Assembly (NCBI GenBank): GCA_964537685.1
Contig: CAZICM010000019.1
Span: 89,691 to 153,690 of the forward strand
Length of the DNA: 64,000 nt
Source of the DNA: CAZICM01 sp964537685
GTDB lineage: Bacteria; Myxococcota_A; Polyangia; Polyangiales; Polyangiaceae
Direction of reading: 5' to 3'
The notes below the pieces were generated by a model. It ran no database searches and was not told the origin of the DNA. It saw only the letters and a program-made list of their open reading frames with translations. The first letter of the stretch is position 1, and every line of letters begins with the position of its first letter. Both the position numbers and the translations under genes were made by a program. Positions 35,360 through 43,930 of the stretch are shown here, one piece after another.

Positions 35360-36072
35360 TCGGCGTGCAGCGAAGATGTTCTTGGAGGCCGCTGCGCGCG
35401 GCCGCGGGCATCTTTGCGCTGGCTGTTGTTTCGTATGGACGCCTCGCACAGGCCGAAGAGAGCGCGCCGCCTAAATCCGCGTCGGCGCTGCCTCAGCGCA
35501 ATGCGGTAATCGCGCTTGAAAAAACGGCAGTGATCGCTTCGATCAATTACCGCGATGTGGTGGATGCGGAGATTTCAAAAAAGCTGCTGAGCGGATTGCC
35601 GACGGTGATCGCGATGCGGGCATATATCTTCCGCGAAGGGAAAAATGAGCCGATCGCGCTTGCCGCGAAGACATGCCGCATTGTGTACGACCTCTGGGAC
35701 GAAGTCTTCCGGCTGCAGATCGCACAGCCTGGAAGCTCGGTGAGCACCATCGCCGTAAACACCGAAGGCGTGCTTCGCAATTGCGCGGAAGCCCGGAAAA
35801 TACCTTTGATTGAGCGTTCGCTGCTTAAAGACAACACCAAATATTTTATTGCTGCGCTGGTGGAGGTGAATCCTGTGAGCGCCGAAATGCTCGATCGGAT
35901 TAAGCGCTGGGTGAGCCGCCCCAACGGTTCGGCGGCGATTGGTCCGGGAGACTCGCTGTTTGGCTCTTTTGTCGGTCTGTTTGTGACGCGCATCGAGAGT
36001 GCCGATAAGCGGATTACCTTTCGGAGCCAGAGTTTTTTGCCTCCTGTTCCGCCTCCTCCAAAGGAGCCGTAG
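35356..36072 (+). CDS. Uncharacterised secreted protein
   Basis: This 238-residue protein with a GTG start overlaps the Omp85 stop by 4 bases (GTGA). It has a signal peptide of about 33 residues ending near AQA. The mature domain has no recognised motif; strand-like segments such as TVIAMRAYIFRE and KYFIAALVEVNPVS suggest a small beta-rich fold. The end is Pro-rich. Because of the overlap it is likely to act with the Omp85 protein, for instance as a periplasmic partner. The precorrin-2 dehydrogenase gene starts right after its stop codon. Confidence 0.6.
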   Translation: MIGVQRRCSWRPLRAAAGIFALAVVSYGRLAQAEESAPPKSASALPQRNAVIALEKTAVIASINYRDVVDAEISKKLLSGLPTVIAMRAYIFREGKNEPIALAAKTCRIVYDLWDEVFRLQIAQPGSSVSTIAVNTEGVLRNCAEARKIPLIERSLLKDNTKYFIAALVEVNPVSAEMLDRIKRWVSRPNGSAAIGPGDSLFGSFVGLFVTRIESADKRITFRSQSFLPPVPPPPKEP

Positions 36073-36714
36073 ATGAGTTTTTTAACGCTTGAACTAAAGC
36101 TCGAAGGCCGCCGCGCGCTGGTGCTCGGCGGGCAAGGAGAGATCGTTTCGAAGATCGATAGGCTGCTGGAAGCGGGCGCGCTGGTGACGGTGATCGTCCC
36201 GCCTTCATCACAAGGAGAACTCGCGGCGCTGAAGAACAAATATGGCGGAGGCGCGGAGAACCAAGGCCATCTCGAGCTTCTGTGCAGGCAGGCTGCAGAA
36301 GAGGATTTTGCAGGCCACGCGATTGTGTTTGCAGCACCGGGCGACGATGAGCTCTCCCGCGCGCTCTTCGACTATGGCCTTCGGACGGGAACGCCTGTGT
36401 GCACGCTCGATCGCCCTGAATTCTCGACGTTTATCAATCCGGCCGTCGCAAGCGTGTCCGGCCTGCGCATTAGTGTTGGAACGCAAGGAACAAGCCCGTC
36501 TTTGGCGAAGCGTATCCGGGAAGATTTAGAGGCGCTCTTCGCCGAGCCTATGTTTTCAGGCTTTTTGAGCAAGCTTGCCGAGCTGCGCGCGGCGCTGCCC
36601 AGAGGTGAGCGGGCCCAGCGTATGAAAGAGGCCGTGGAGGGCTTTAGGATTGAGGCCCGCCTTCATCTGCCCTCGTGGGCGGCGAAGGCCAAAGACGGCG
36701 AAGGCCGGGATTAA
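36073..36714 (+). CDS. Precorrin-2 dehydrogenase / sirohydrochlorin ferrochelatase (siroheme synthase N-terminal domain)
   Basis: This 213-residue enzyme of siroheme synthesis oxidises precorrin-2 and inserts iron into sirohydrochlorin. It shows a Rossmann NAD-binding start (GRRALVLGGQGEIVSKIDRLL) and the conserved FSTFINPAVASVSGLRISVGTQGTSPSLAKRIREDLE region, with a C-terminal helical part. It corresponds to Met8p or the N-terminal half of CysG; no methyltransferase domain is attached. Its position right behind the envelope genes, without other tetrapyrrole genes, is unusual; the rest of the pathway is elsewhere. Confidence 0.88.
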   Translation: MSFLTLELKLEGRRALVLGGQGEIVSKIDRLLEAGALVTVIVPPSSQGELAALKNKYGGGAENQGHLELLCRQAAEEDFAGHAIVFAAPGDDELSRALFDYGLRTGTPVCTLDRPEFSTFINPAVASVSGLRISVGTQGTSPSLAKRIREDLEALFAEPMFSGFLSKLAELRAALPRGERAQRMKEAVEGFRIEARLHLPSWAAKAKDGEGRD

Positions 36715-36783
36715 AAAGAGCCTTTTTTCCCTTCGGTTGATATACGCTGCGAACGTTGCCGCACAGGAACACAAGAAAACACC

Positions 36784-36812
36784 TTGTCATCCTGATACGC
36801 GGGGGGTATTGA
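36784..36812 (+). promoter_or_regulatory. Possible sigma-70 promoter for the TPR/PEGA gene
   Basis: TTGTCA (36784-36789), 17 bases, then TATTGA (36807-36812). The -35 is good and the -10 weak. It would give a ~45-nt leader to the ATG at 36863. The 148-bp gap also has a weak AAAAAG/CTTTTT hairpin at its left edge that could end the previous transcript. Confidence 0.3.
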
Positions 36813-36862
36813 GCGATTCGCGTACAAGCCGATTGAAGGGCTTTTTAGGAGGGCTTCCACGT

Positions 36863-38068
36863 ATGCAATCAGGGTCCAACCGGCCGATGTTTCTCACCAA
36901 AACGGCGTTGATCGCCGGAGTTTTTATGCTTGCCGGGGTTCATCCCGCCTTCGCTCAAAAAACGCCGCCCGCGGGTAGTGCGAAGCCCGCCGCTGGAACG
37001 CCCGCGAAGCCCGCCACAAAAGCGGCGGAAGCAAAGCCTGCGGCGAAACCGGCTGCCAAGCCCGCCGATGCAAAGCCTGCGGCGAAGCCGGCAGCAAAGC
37101 CTGCCGATACAAAGGCGGCGGAGAAACCGAAGCCGACGCAGAAGCAAAAGGATGCCGCGAAGGCCGCGTTTAAGGGCGCCGAAGAGAAGTTTGGCAAGGG
37201 CGACTACGCGGGCGCGCTGGAGCTTTACAAAGAGGCCGAGGCGAATCTTCCCGGCGATCGCCCGAAGTACATGATCGCGCTGTCCATCGACAAGATGGGC
37301 AAGGTGACGGATGCGGTCGCGGCGTATCAAGCCTTCTTGGATGCCAATCCCAACGAAGAGAAGATGAAGGATCAGATTCCCGAGGCCAAGGCAAGGCTGA
37401 AGGCGCTGAAGGAGACGCCCGCGAAGGTGAAGCTTGCGCTTTCGCCGGAGGCGCCCGCTGGTCTGAAAGTCAAGGTGGATGACGCCGATGCTCAATTGGG
37501 CGCAGGGAACGAGCTTTCGCTGGCGCCGGGCAAACACAAGGTGACGGTGGATGCCGAGGGCTTTGAGACGGCCACGCAAGATGTGGAAGTGACCTTCGCC
37601 GAAGCGAAGGAAATGCCCGTTGCGCTGGTGAAGAAGCCCGAGCCTCCTCCGCCCGAGCCTGTGGCCACGGTGGCGCCTCCTCCTCCGCCTCCGACGACGG
37701 CAGCGCCTCCTCCGCCTCCTCCGCCCCAGCCCCGTTCCAAGATTCCGGCCTATGTGACGCTGGGTTTTGCGGGTGTAGGCGCGGTTGTGGGCACCATCTT
37801 CGGTGTTCAGGCGCTCAGCGGGAAGAGCGAATTTAATTCCAATCCGACCACCGAAAAGGCCGATGAAGTCGATCGCAATGCGCTCATTGCCGATATGTCG
37901 TATGCGGTGGCGATTACCTTTGGCGTGACGGGCGCGGTGCTCTTGTTCAGCAAGGAAACGCCGGAAGAGCCCAAGGCGGCCAAGGTAAAGACGGCGCCGA
38001 AGCGGGCCTTTGTGGCGCCTTATGTGACGCCCACGGGCGGTGGGGCCGCAGCCCGCATGACCTTCTAG
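36863..38068 (+). CDS. TPR and PEGA-domain protein with Ala/Pro-rich linkers
   Basis: This 401-residue exported protein has a signal peptide ending near HPAFA. A low-complexity Lys/Pro/Ala stretch (KPAAKPAD repeats, residues ~28-90) follows. Then comes a TPR-like helical region (about 95-180), a PEGA-like beta domain (about 195-265) and a Pro-rich linker. Two membrane segments (about 305-325 and 350-375) come last. ATG 36863 is chosen because AGGAGG lies upstream. Such TPR-PEGA proteins are frequent in Myxococcota envelopes. The function is unknown. Confidence 0.72.
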   Translation: MQSGSNRPMFLTKTALIAGVFMLAGVHPAFAQKTPPAGSAKPAAGTPAKPATKAAEAKPAAKPAAKPADAKPAAKPAAKPADTKAAEKPKPTQKQKDAAKAAFKGAEEKFGKGDYAGALELYKEAEANLPGDRPKYMIALSIDKMGKVTDAVAAYQAFLDANPNEEKMKDQIPEAKARLKALKETPAKVKLALSPEAPAGLKVKVDDADAQLGAGNELSLAPGKHKVTVDAEGFETATQDVEVTFAEAKEMPVALVKKPEPPPPEPVATVAPPPPPPTTAAPPPPPPPQPRSKIPAYVTLGFAGVGAVVGTIFGVQALSGKSEFNSNPTTEKADEVDRNALIADMSYAVAITFGVTGAVLLFSKETPEEPKAAKVKTAPKRAFVAPYVTPTGGGAAARMTF

Positions 38069-38128
38069 TGGATATTTGGTTTAGAAATACCTTTCAAAAC
38101 CCAAAATTGTAGTTTCCTCCCAAGAGCG

Positions 38129-38162
38129 CCTCGGGTATTGCATACCCATACAATACCCGAGG
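38129..38162. repeat. 12-bp perfect inverted repeat with 10-base loop
   Basis: CCTCGGGTATTG (38129-38140) and CAATACCCGAGG (38151-38162) are exact reverse complements. The repeat lies 61 bp past the TPR/PEGA stop and 55 bp before the next gene. It is followed by GTTGTATTG rather than a clean U-tract. It may terminate the upstream transcript or act as an operator. Confidence 0.6.
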
Positions 38163-38217
38163 GTTGTATTGCATCAGCCCTCGTCGGCTTAATCCTCAAT
38201 CAGCGTGGAGTGTTTGC

Positions 38218-39378
38218 ATGAACCGTCGGCATGTATGGAAGGGGCCGGCCCTTCTTTTAGGGCTGTGGGGTATATTCGGAACAGCAGGCGGTTGTGAGCT
38301 CATTGCCGCCGTGGATCGGGAACAGATTCCCGAACCGAATCTTGGAAGCGGAGGCGCCAATGCCGGAGGCAATTCGGGGTCGACCTCGAGCGGCGCGGGC
38401 ATGGGCGGAGGGAGCGCGGGCATGGGCGGGATGCCTGAATGCACCATGCCTGGTCAATGTCCTCCTCCTCCCAACGAGTGTGTGACCGCCACCTGCGACA
38501 ATTTTGTTTGCGGGACGATGAATGTGCCCGATCAAACGGCGACGCCCGGCCAAAGCTCCGTAACCCAACAAACGGCCGGCGACTGCAAGGCCGATGTGTG
38601 CGATGGGACTGGAGCCATTGTTACGGTTGAGAACGGCGCCGATACGGACGACGATAAAAACGAGTGCACGACGGACGCCTGTGGACAAGGATTCCCTGTG
38701 CACACCGTCACGCCCGGGCAGAATTGCAGCGCTGCGGGCGGTGTCAAATGCAACACCGACGGCAAGTGTGTGGAATGCTTGGTCATGGGTGACTGCAAGG
38801 ATGCCGCTAAGCCCAATTGCGACACCAACTTCAACAAGTGCGTTGCCGACAGTTGTTTCGATGTTGTGATGAACAACAGCGAGACCGATGTGGATTGCGG
38901 CGGGCCTGATTGTTCTCCTTGTCTGGCAAACGCCAATTGCATGGTAGCAAGCGATTGCCAGAGTCTATCCTGTGTCAACAACAAGTGCGCGCTGCAGGGC
39001 TGCTCGGACGGCGTATTAAACCAGGGAGAGACCGACATCGATTGCGGAGGAAACTGTTCACCCTGCGCCAATGGTCAAACATGCGCGAACTACGATGATT
39101 GCGAAAGCGGCGTATGTTTGGGTGGCAAATGCCAGGCCCATGCATGCAATGACTGGGTTCAGAACGGCGCCGAAAGCGATGTGGACTGCGGCGGCGATGT
39201 GTGCGTCAAGTGCCCCGATGGCAAAAACTGCATGATGGATAGCGATTGCGCCAATAACTCCTGCGTGGGCGGCGTCTGCGGTATGGGCGGCATGGGCGGT
39301 ATGGGAGGTATGGCGGGAATGGGCGGCATGGCGGGAATGGGCGGCATGGGCGGCATGGGCGGTGCCGGGGGAAATTGA
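38218..39378 (+). CDS. Cys-rich repeat lipoprotein with Gly/Met tail
   Basis: This 386-residue protein has a lipobox AGGC near residues 24-27 and a GGSG/SSSG linker. The body contains several copies of a module with consensus CxDGVxNxxETDxDCGGxxCxxCxxGxxCxxxxDCxSxxCxxxxC. The C-terminus is unusual: about 30 residues of GGMGGM/GGMAGM repeats ending in GGAGGN, with no known anchor signal. ATG 38218 was chosen for the signal peptide and the GGAG 7 bases upstream. No enzyme motif is visible. It converges on the next gene with a 12-bp gap. Confidence 0.78.
   Translation: MNRRHVWKGPALLLGLWGIFGTAGGCELIAAVDREQIPEPNLGSGGANAGGNSGSTSSGAGMGGGSAGMGGMPECTMPGQCPPPPNECVTATCDNFVCGTMNVPDQTATPGQSSVTQQTAGDCKADVCDGTGAIVTVENGADTDDDKNECTTDACGQGFPVHTVTPGQNCSAAGGVKCNTDGKCVECLVMGDCKDAAKPNCDTNFNKCVADSCFDVVMNNSETDVDCGGPDCSPCLANANCMVASDCQSLSCVNNKCALQGCSDGVLNQGETDIDCGGNCSPCANGQTCANYDDCESGVCLGGKCQAHACNDWVQNGAESDVDCGGDVCVKCPDGKNCMMDSDCANNSCVGGVCGMGGMGGMGGMAGMGGMAGMGGMGGMGGAGGN
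39280..39375. repeat. Gly/Met-coding tandem repeats
   Basis: About sixteen repeats of GGCGGNATG / GGNATG(G/C) type units encode the GGMGGM/GGMAGM C-terminus of the lipoprotein at 38218-39378. Such a DNA repeat is prone to slippage, so copy number may vary between strains. Confidence 0.6.
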
Positions 39379-39390
39379 CCCCAAACCTTG

Positions 39391-39927
39391 CTATTTATCC
39401 TTCAGCGTCAGCGCCAACTGCAACATCTCTCCCCCCTTAATTTCCAGCGGCATCATCGACTGCGCCATTAAATCCTCCGGTCCAGGCACCGTTGGATTAT
39501 TCCCATCAATATCCAAGATCGCGAGCACATCGTAAGCGCCAACGGGGACATCCTTGAGTGTATCCTTGGCAGGAAAAGCCAAGGTGGTCATCGCTGCGGC
39601 ATCGGTTTTTATCGTAAAATAAACGACAGGAACCGTTGGGGGCTTGCCGGCTGGAAATGCAGCAACCAAAAGCACATCTTTATCGGTAATGGCATGCATG
39701 CCCATGGGGTAATCGACGGTCACTTCGATCGTTCCTGGGGCCGCCATTCCACTGCTCGAGCTGGATGTCGAAGAAGATGAGCTCGATGTGGAAGATGAAG
39801 ACGACGAAGATGAAGATGAAGTGGATTCGCTTTCATCGCCACACGCCGAGAGTAGCGCGGTGAATGAAAGAACAAGGACCCCAATCCAGGATCCACGGCC
39901 AAATCGAGCAGCATTTGTTTGGGACAT
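39391..39927 (-). CDS. Small lipoprotein with polyserine linker
   Basis: This 178-residue protein has a lipobox LSAC near residues 26-29. It has an almost pure Ser/Thr tract of ~33 residues (about 34-66). A ~110-residue beta-sandwich-like domain follows, with strands such as GTIEVTVDYPMG and VPVGAYDVLAILDIDG. The LDIDG pattern resembles calcium-binding Ig-like or carboxypeptidase-regulatory-like domains, which is an inference. ATG 39927 is used because AAGGAG lies 9 bases upstream. The polyserine tract is likely a flexible spacer at the cell surface. Confidence 0.7.
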   Translation of the reverse strand: MSQTNAARFGRGSWIGVLVLSFTALLSACGDESESTSSSSSSSSSSTSSSSSSTSSSSSGMAAPGTIEVTVDYPMGMHAITDKDVLLVAAFPAGKPPTVPVVYFTIKTDAAAMTTLAFPAKDTLKDVPVGAYDVLAILDIDGNNPTVPGPEDLMAQSMMPLEIKGGEMLQLALTLKDK

Positions 39928-39996
39928 TGAGGCGATCTCCTTGAAAAAAGCCAAAGAGCCTCATCGCGCGGCATTGCCCAAAATGCAAGCTTCAAC

Positions 39997-41880
39997 TCAT
40001 GCCCGGCCCATCATTCTCTTTCGGCGTCTTTCCCCCAACATCTCGTTTAGGGTTGTCAATTCAGCCGGTCCAAGCGATTCCACCGGTTCCGATGTCTCGA
40101 CCGCCGCCGGGCTATCCGTTTCCAATTCGTAGGTGGGGGTTAAGGCCGATTTGGTCCAGCGCTCCCGGAGCATTTCGGCAATTCGATCGAGTAGGCTGCG
40201 CGTGCTTTCTCTGTTTGTTGCCGATAATAAAAAGGCGTCCCGGTGCCCCATTTGAAGAATGCGCCGCTCTTCTCCTGAAATCAAATCGCATTTATTGAAC
40301 ACCAATATTCTTGGAATGTTCAGCAGCTCCAATTCTCCGAGCACCGTTTCTGTCGTCTCAATATGCTGATCTTTGGCTGGATCGCTGGCATCGACCACAT
40401 GCAGCAATAAATCGGCATCGGCGGCCTCTTCAAAGGTAGCTCGAAAGGCCGCAAATAATTCTTTGGGCAATTCCCGGATAAATCCGACCGTATCGGTGAG
40501 CACCACTTCCCTTTCTTCAGGAAAGCGCAGTCTTCGAGAACGGGTGTCCAGCGTCGCAAAGAGCTTGTTTTCCGCGAGAACGTCCGCGCCTGTCAGCGTA
40601 TTGAGCAGCGTGCTTTTTCCCGCGTTGGTATAGCCCACAATGGCCACCACAGGCACATCCAAGCGAGCCCTGCGCCTTCGCCGCTGTTCTCTTTGTTTGG
40701 AAAGCTTTCTTAATTGCTCCTCCAAAAAACTCACTCGCTCCTTGGCCCTGCGTTTTCCGATTTCAAGCTTGGTTTCGCCTGGACCCCGCCCTCCGATGCC
40801 GCCTGTGAGCCTCGAGAGGGAATCGTCTTTTTGAGAGAGGCGCGGTAAGGCGTATTTTAATTGAGCCAATTCGACTTGAAGCTTTCCATCCGCCGATTCC
40901 GCGCGCTGAGCGAAGATGTCCAATATCAATTGGCTGCGGTCAATGACCTTTAAATCGGTATGCTTTGAAATGGCCGCCGCTTGGGATGGTGTGAGATTGC
41001 GGTCGAAAATTAAGGTTTGAGCATCGAGCTCGGCCGCTCTTAAAAGCACTTCGTCGAGTTTGCCTTTGCCAAGAACGAATTTGGGATCAATTCGATCGCG
41101 TAATTGAACAATGAAATCCATAACCTCGACACCCGCCGTGTCGGCCAATTCGGCGAGCTCGCGAATGCTTTCTTCGGCGGCAACCAAGGCGCCCGCCTTC
41201 GATTTTTCGGCCACATGAACCAATATCGCCCGGCCATCTTTGGCCGTTACGGCGCGGGCCCGGGTTTGTTTTGCAAATTCGTCTTCAAGCGCTCCGATCA
41301 ATTCTCCGAAATTGGTGTTGTCCCGGCCAATCGGAATGGGGCCCACTTCCCGGTAGGGCAATAAAGGCGAACCCGATCCATCGCTCTTATTTTGATCGGA
41401 TTGAAGATCCATCCGGCGATTGTTTAATTGAGCCAGGGCTTTTCCCGCCGATGCAAATACAGGTGTATTGTAGGCATAATGGATCGTTTTGGCTTCGCCT
41501 CCGGGCGAAAGCTGAATGGCGGCTACCAAATCCAGCCTCAATCGCACGAGATCGACCAAATCGTCCTTGGTCAGCGGCTCATTAAATAAATGGGTGTGAA
41601 TTAAACGCAGAGCCCGGAAACGTCCCTCGGCGGCGCGAAGGCGGCCAATATCGGGCAACATGAGTTTATTGGCGTCCCCAACGATCACATAGTCGACTTC
41701 TCCTTGGCGGTGCACGAGAGCGCCGACTTGGCGGCCTGTTTCATGCGATGCCTCGGCGAGCGATTTGATGAGCTCCTGGGTGGCGATGTGATCGAGCGGC
41801 ACTTTGCGGCGATAGATGCGCTCTAGGGTTTTTACTGCGGAAGGGCTAAGGCCGGTGGTGTTTCCGTAAAGCGTAGGCAT
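39997..41880 (-). CDS. hflX: GTPase HflX, long form with N-terminal domain
   Basis: This 627-residue ribosome-associated GTPase rescues or splits stalled ribosomes. The conserved HflX core starts near residue 190 with the N-terminal nucleotide-binding part, the GGIGGRGPGETKLE signature (about 360-373) and a coiled coil. The G domain has G1 GYTNAGKST near 413-421, G3 DTVGF near 460 and G4 NKCD near 530. An extra N-terminal domain of ~185 residues begins MPTLYGNTTGLSPSAVKTLE and includes IHTHLFNEPLTKDD, a His-x-His pattern that recalls JAMM/Mov34 domains. The same long form occurs in Clostridia. Its role here is unknown. Confidence 0.92.
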   Translation of the reverse strand: MPTLYGNTTGLSPSAVKTLERIYRRKVPLDHIATQELIKSLAEASHETGRQVGALVHRQGEVDYVIVGDANKLMLPDIGRLRAAEGRFRALRLIHTHLFNEPLTKDDLVDLVRLRLDLVAAIQLSPGGEAKTIHYAYNTPVFASAGKALAQLNNRRMDLQSDQNKSDGSGSPLLPYREVGPIPIGRDNTNFGELIGALEDEFAKQTRARAVTAKDGRAILVHVAEKSKAGALVAAEESIRELAELADTAGVEVMDFIVQLRDRIDPKFVLGKGKLDEVLLRAAELDAQTLIFDRNLTPSQAAAISKHTDLKVIDRSQLILDIFAQRAESADGKLQVELAQLKYALPRLSQKDDSLSRLTGGIGGRGPGETKLEIGKRRAKERVSFLEEQLRKLSKQREQRRRRRARLDVPVVAIVGYTNAGKSTLLNTLTGADVLAENKLFATLDTRSRRLRFPEEREVVLTDTVGFIRELPKELFAAFRATFEEAADADLLLHVVDASDPAKDQHIETTETVLGELELLNIPRILVFNKCDLISGEERRILQMGHRDAFLLSATNRESTRSLLDRIAEMLRERWTKSALTPTYELETDSPAAVETSEPVESLGPAELTTLNEMLGERRRKRMMGRA

Positions 41881-41976
41881 GTAGGCTATCTATTGTTTCC
41901 TTTGGCTTTTTTATTTCAGAGGCGAGCAAAGCATCGCATATTTTTTTGGTCTTTTCGCTACCTTGTCTTGTGCGCA

Positions 41977-42954
41977 ATGGCTGTCCTGACTCCGCTCGCT
42001 CTTTCGGATGCTATTCAAATCGGCGCTCTTTATGGGCTGAATGTCGCCGGTCTGCAGGGCATTCAAGCGGGTAGCGTGAATTCAAATTATGCGCTTGTTC
42101 TTCAGGATGGGCTTAAGGTTTTTTTGCGTATTTATGAAGAACAAAGCATGCCCACGGCCAAGCGCGAAGCTTCGATGCTGGCGTATTTGGCCGGGCGCGG
42201 GGTGAAGACGCCCAGGCCGCTGTATCGCGTGGATATCGCGCAAGAAACGCTGTGCGCGTACGCGGGCAAGCCGGTGAGCTTGTTTCCTTGGATCGAGGGC
42301 GAGGCGCGCTGTCAGGCACAGGTGTCGGATGAGCATTTGTTTGAGGTGGGAAGGCAGCTCGCGCTTTTGCACCGGGCAGGCGAGGCATTTCAAGATGCCG
42401 CGCCCAATCGGTTTTCGAAAGATGCGCTAGTGCGCAGGCTGGACGCTCTCGATCCGGCCTTGTCCGAGGGCTTGAAGCCCGATGTGAAGGATGCGGCTTT
42501 GTACTTAAAAACAAGGCTTTTGGCGTATAGCGAGCCTCCCGGGCGGGCTTGCATCGGTGTGATTCACGGCGATGTGTTCCGGGATAATGTGCTCTGGCAA
42601 GGCGATTCTGTCGCGGCCCTGCTCGATTTTGAAAGCGCTTCGCGGGGTACGGCGGCCTTTGATTTGGGCGTGACGCTGCTCGCTTGGTGTTATCAGGACT
42701 CGCTCCATGAAGGGTTTTGTCTATCGATGGCCAAGGGCTATGTGTCCGTGCGCCCGCTTTTGCCTTTGGAAATCGATATTTTATGGGATGAGACGCGCTT
42801 TGCCGCGATGCGCTTTGCCACCACGCGCATCACCGATTTTGAACTCAGGCCATGGCTTGGAAGCTATCGGGATTTCCGGCGCTATCTGCGCAGGCTCGCC
42901 GCGCTGGACACCATGGGCAAGGACCGATTTTTAGCGTTGCTCGGGCTTCGTTAA
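41977..42954 (+). CDS. thrB: Homoserine kinase (type II, APH-like)
   Basis: This 325-residue kinase phosphorylates homoserine in threonine synthesis and belongs to the choline/aminoglycoside kinase superfamily, unlike the GHMP-type enzyme. Family signatures are MAVLTPLALSDA at the start, QGIQAGSVNSNYALVL and the catalytic loop VIHGDVFRDNVLW, followed by LDFESASRG with the metal-binding Asp. ATG 41977 was preferred over upstream TTG/ATG-like starts because the family begins with MAV. It is divergent from hflX across 96 bp. Confidence 0.9.
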   Translation: MAVLTPLALSDAIQIGALYGLNVAGLQGIQAGSVNSNYALVLQDGLKVFLRIYEEQSMPTAKREASMLAYLAGRGVKTPRPLYRVDIAQETLCAYAGKPVSLFPWIEGEARCQAQVSDEHLFEVGRQLALLHRAGEAFQDAAPNRFSKDALVRRLDALDPALSEGLKPDVKDAALYLKTRLLAYSEPPGRACIGVIHGDVFRDNVLWQGDSVAALLDFESASRGTAAFDLGVTLLAWCYQDSLHEGFCLSMAKGYVSVRPLLPLEIDILWDETRFAAMRFATTRITDFELRPWLGSYRDFRRYLRRLAALDTMGKDRFLALLGLR

Positions 42955-43027
42955 GTTCTGTGTTTTTTTTGCAAAGAAGCCTTCGCCTGCATTGCGCGGA
43001 CACCCGCACGACTGTACCTTGGCGCGC

Positions 43028-43921
43028 ATGGCACAAATCGGAACGCTCGATTTCAAAGCCTTTATCGAACAGCGAAAAGGCGCACAGGCAGGCGGAGGCG
43101 AGGCGGCAGGGCATGCCTATGCCTATGTCTCCGATCGCACGACAAGGGCCGCTTTTGACAAAGTAAAGCCCGTGGAGCTCGCCGTTCGCGCGGCGGTCAG
43201 ACTGTTTAAGGCCGTTGGCAAAAACGAGCTCTTGGGGCACGCGGTGAAGGTTGGGCCTACGCAGTTTCCCAGGGTGCACAATATCGCCGTCAAATGCGCG
43301 CGCGAGCTCGGTATCGCCACGCCGACCATGTACATCCAAAACAATCCCACGATGAATGCGGCGACTTATGGAACCAACGACGATTCTTTTATTATTGTGC
43401 ATTCGTCGCTGGTCGATCACTTCAGCGATGACGAGCTGTTAAGCGTGATCGGGCATGAATGCGGCCATATTCATAACAGTCACGTCGTGTATTTAACGGC
43501 GATGTACTACCTCCAGTTTATGGCTTCGGTCTTTGTGCGCTGGATTGTGGAGCCGGCGACTTTGGCGCTGAAGGCGTGGTCGAGAAGGGCCGAAATTACC
43601 TGCGATCGCGCATCGCTTTTGTGTTCAAAGAATCTGGATGTGTCCACAAGGGCGCTCACCAAGCTGGCGCTGGGATCGTCAAAACTCTACGCCGAGCTGA
43701 ATATGGACGCCTTTTTGGATCAATACGAAGAAGGCAAGGACGGCGTGGGCAAGTACACCGAGCTTCGGGCGAGCCATCCTTATTTGCCCAAGCGCGTGCT
43801 TTCGCTGCGGAAATTCGCCGAAAGCGAGCTGTACAAAAAGCATATTGGTCAATCGGAAAGCGGCCTGTCCATGAATGAAGTCGATGAACAGGTGCACCAG
43901 ATCATCAAGGTATGGGGCTAA
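43028..43921 (+). CDS. M48-family zinc metallopeptidase
   Basis: This 297-residue protease has the zinc motif HECGH (residues ~141-145 within VIGHECGHIHNSH) and an EITCDRASLL segment that supplies the third ligand. The N-terminus has no signal peptide, and the region after the motif contains one hydrophobic stretch (about 160-185), so it is likely associated with the inner membrane and facing the cytoplasm. M48 enzymes in this group (HtpX/LoiP-like) act in envelope stress. The dynamin-like gene follows after 9 bp. Confidence 0.88.
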   Translation: MAQIGTLDFKAFIEQRKGAQAGGGEAAGHAYAYVSDRTTRAAFDKVKPVELAVRAAVRLFKAVGKNELLGHAVKVGPTQFPRVHNIAVKCARELGIATPTMYIQNNPTMNAATYGTNDDSFIIVHSSLVDHFSDDELLSVIGHECGHIHNSHVVYLTAMYYLQFMASVFVRWIVEPATLALKAWSRRAEITCDRASLLCSKNLDVSTRALTKLALGSSKLYAELNMDAFLDQYEEGKDGVGKYTELRASHPYLPKRVLSLRKFAESELYKKHIGQSESGLSMNEVDEQVHQIIKVWG

Positions 43922-43930
43922 GGCAAGGCG

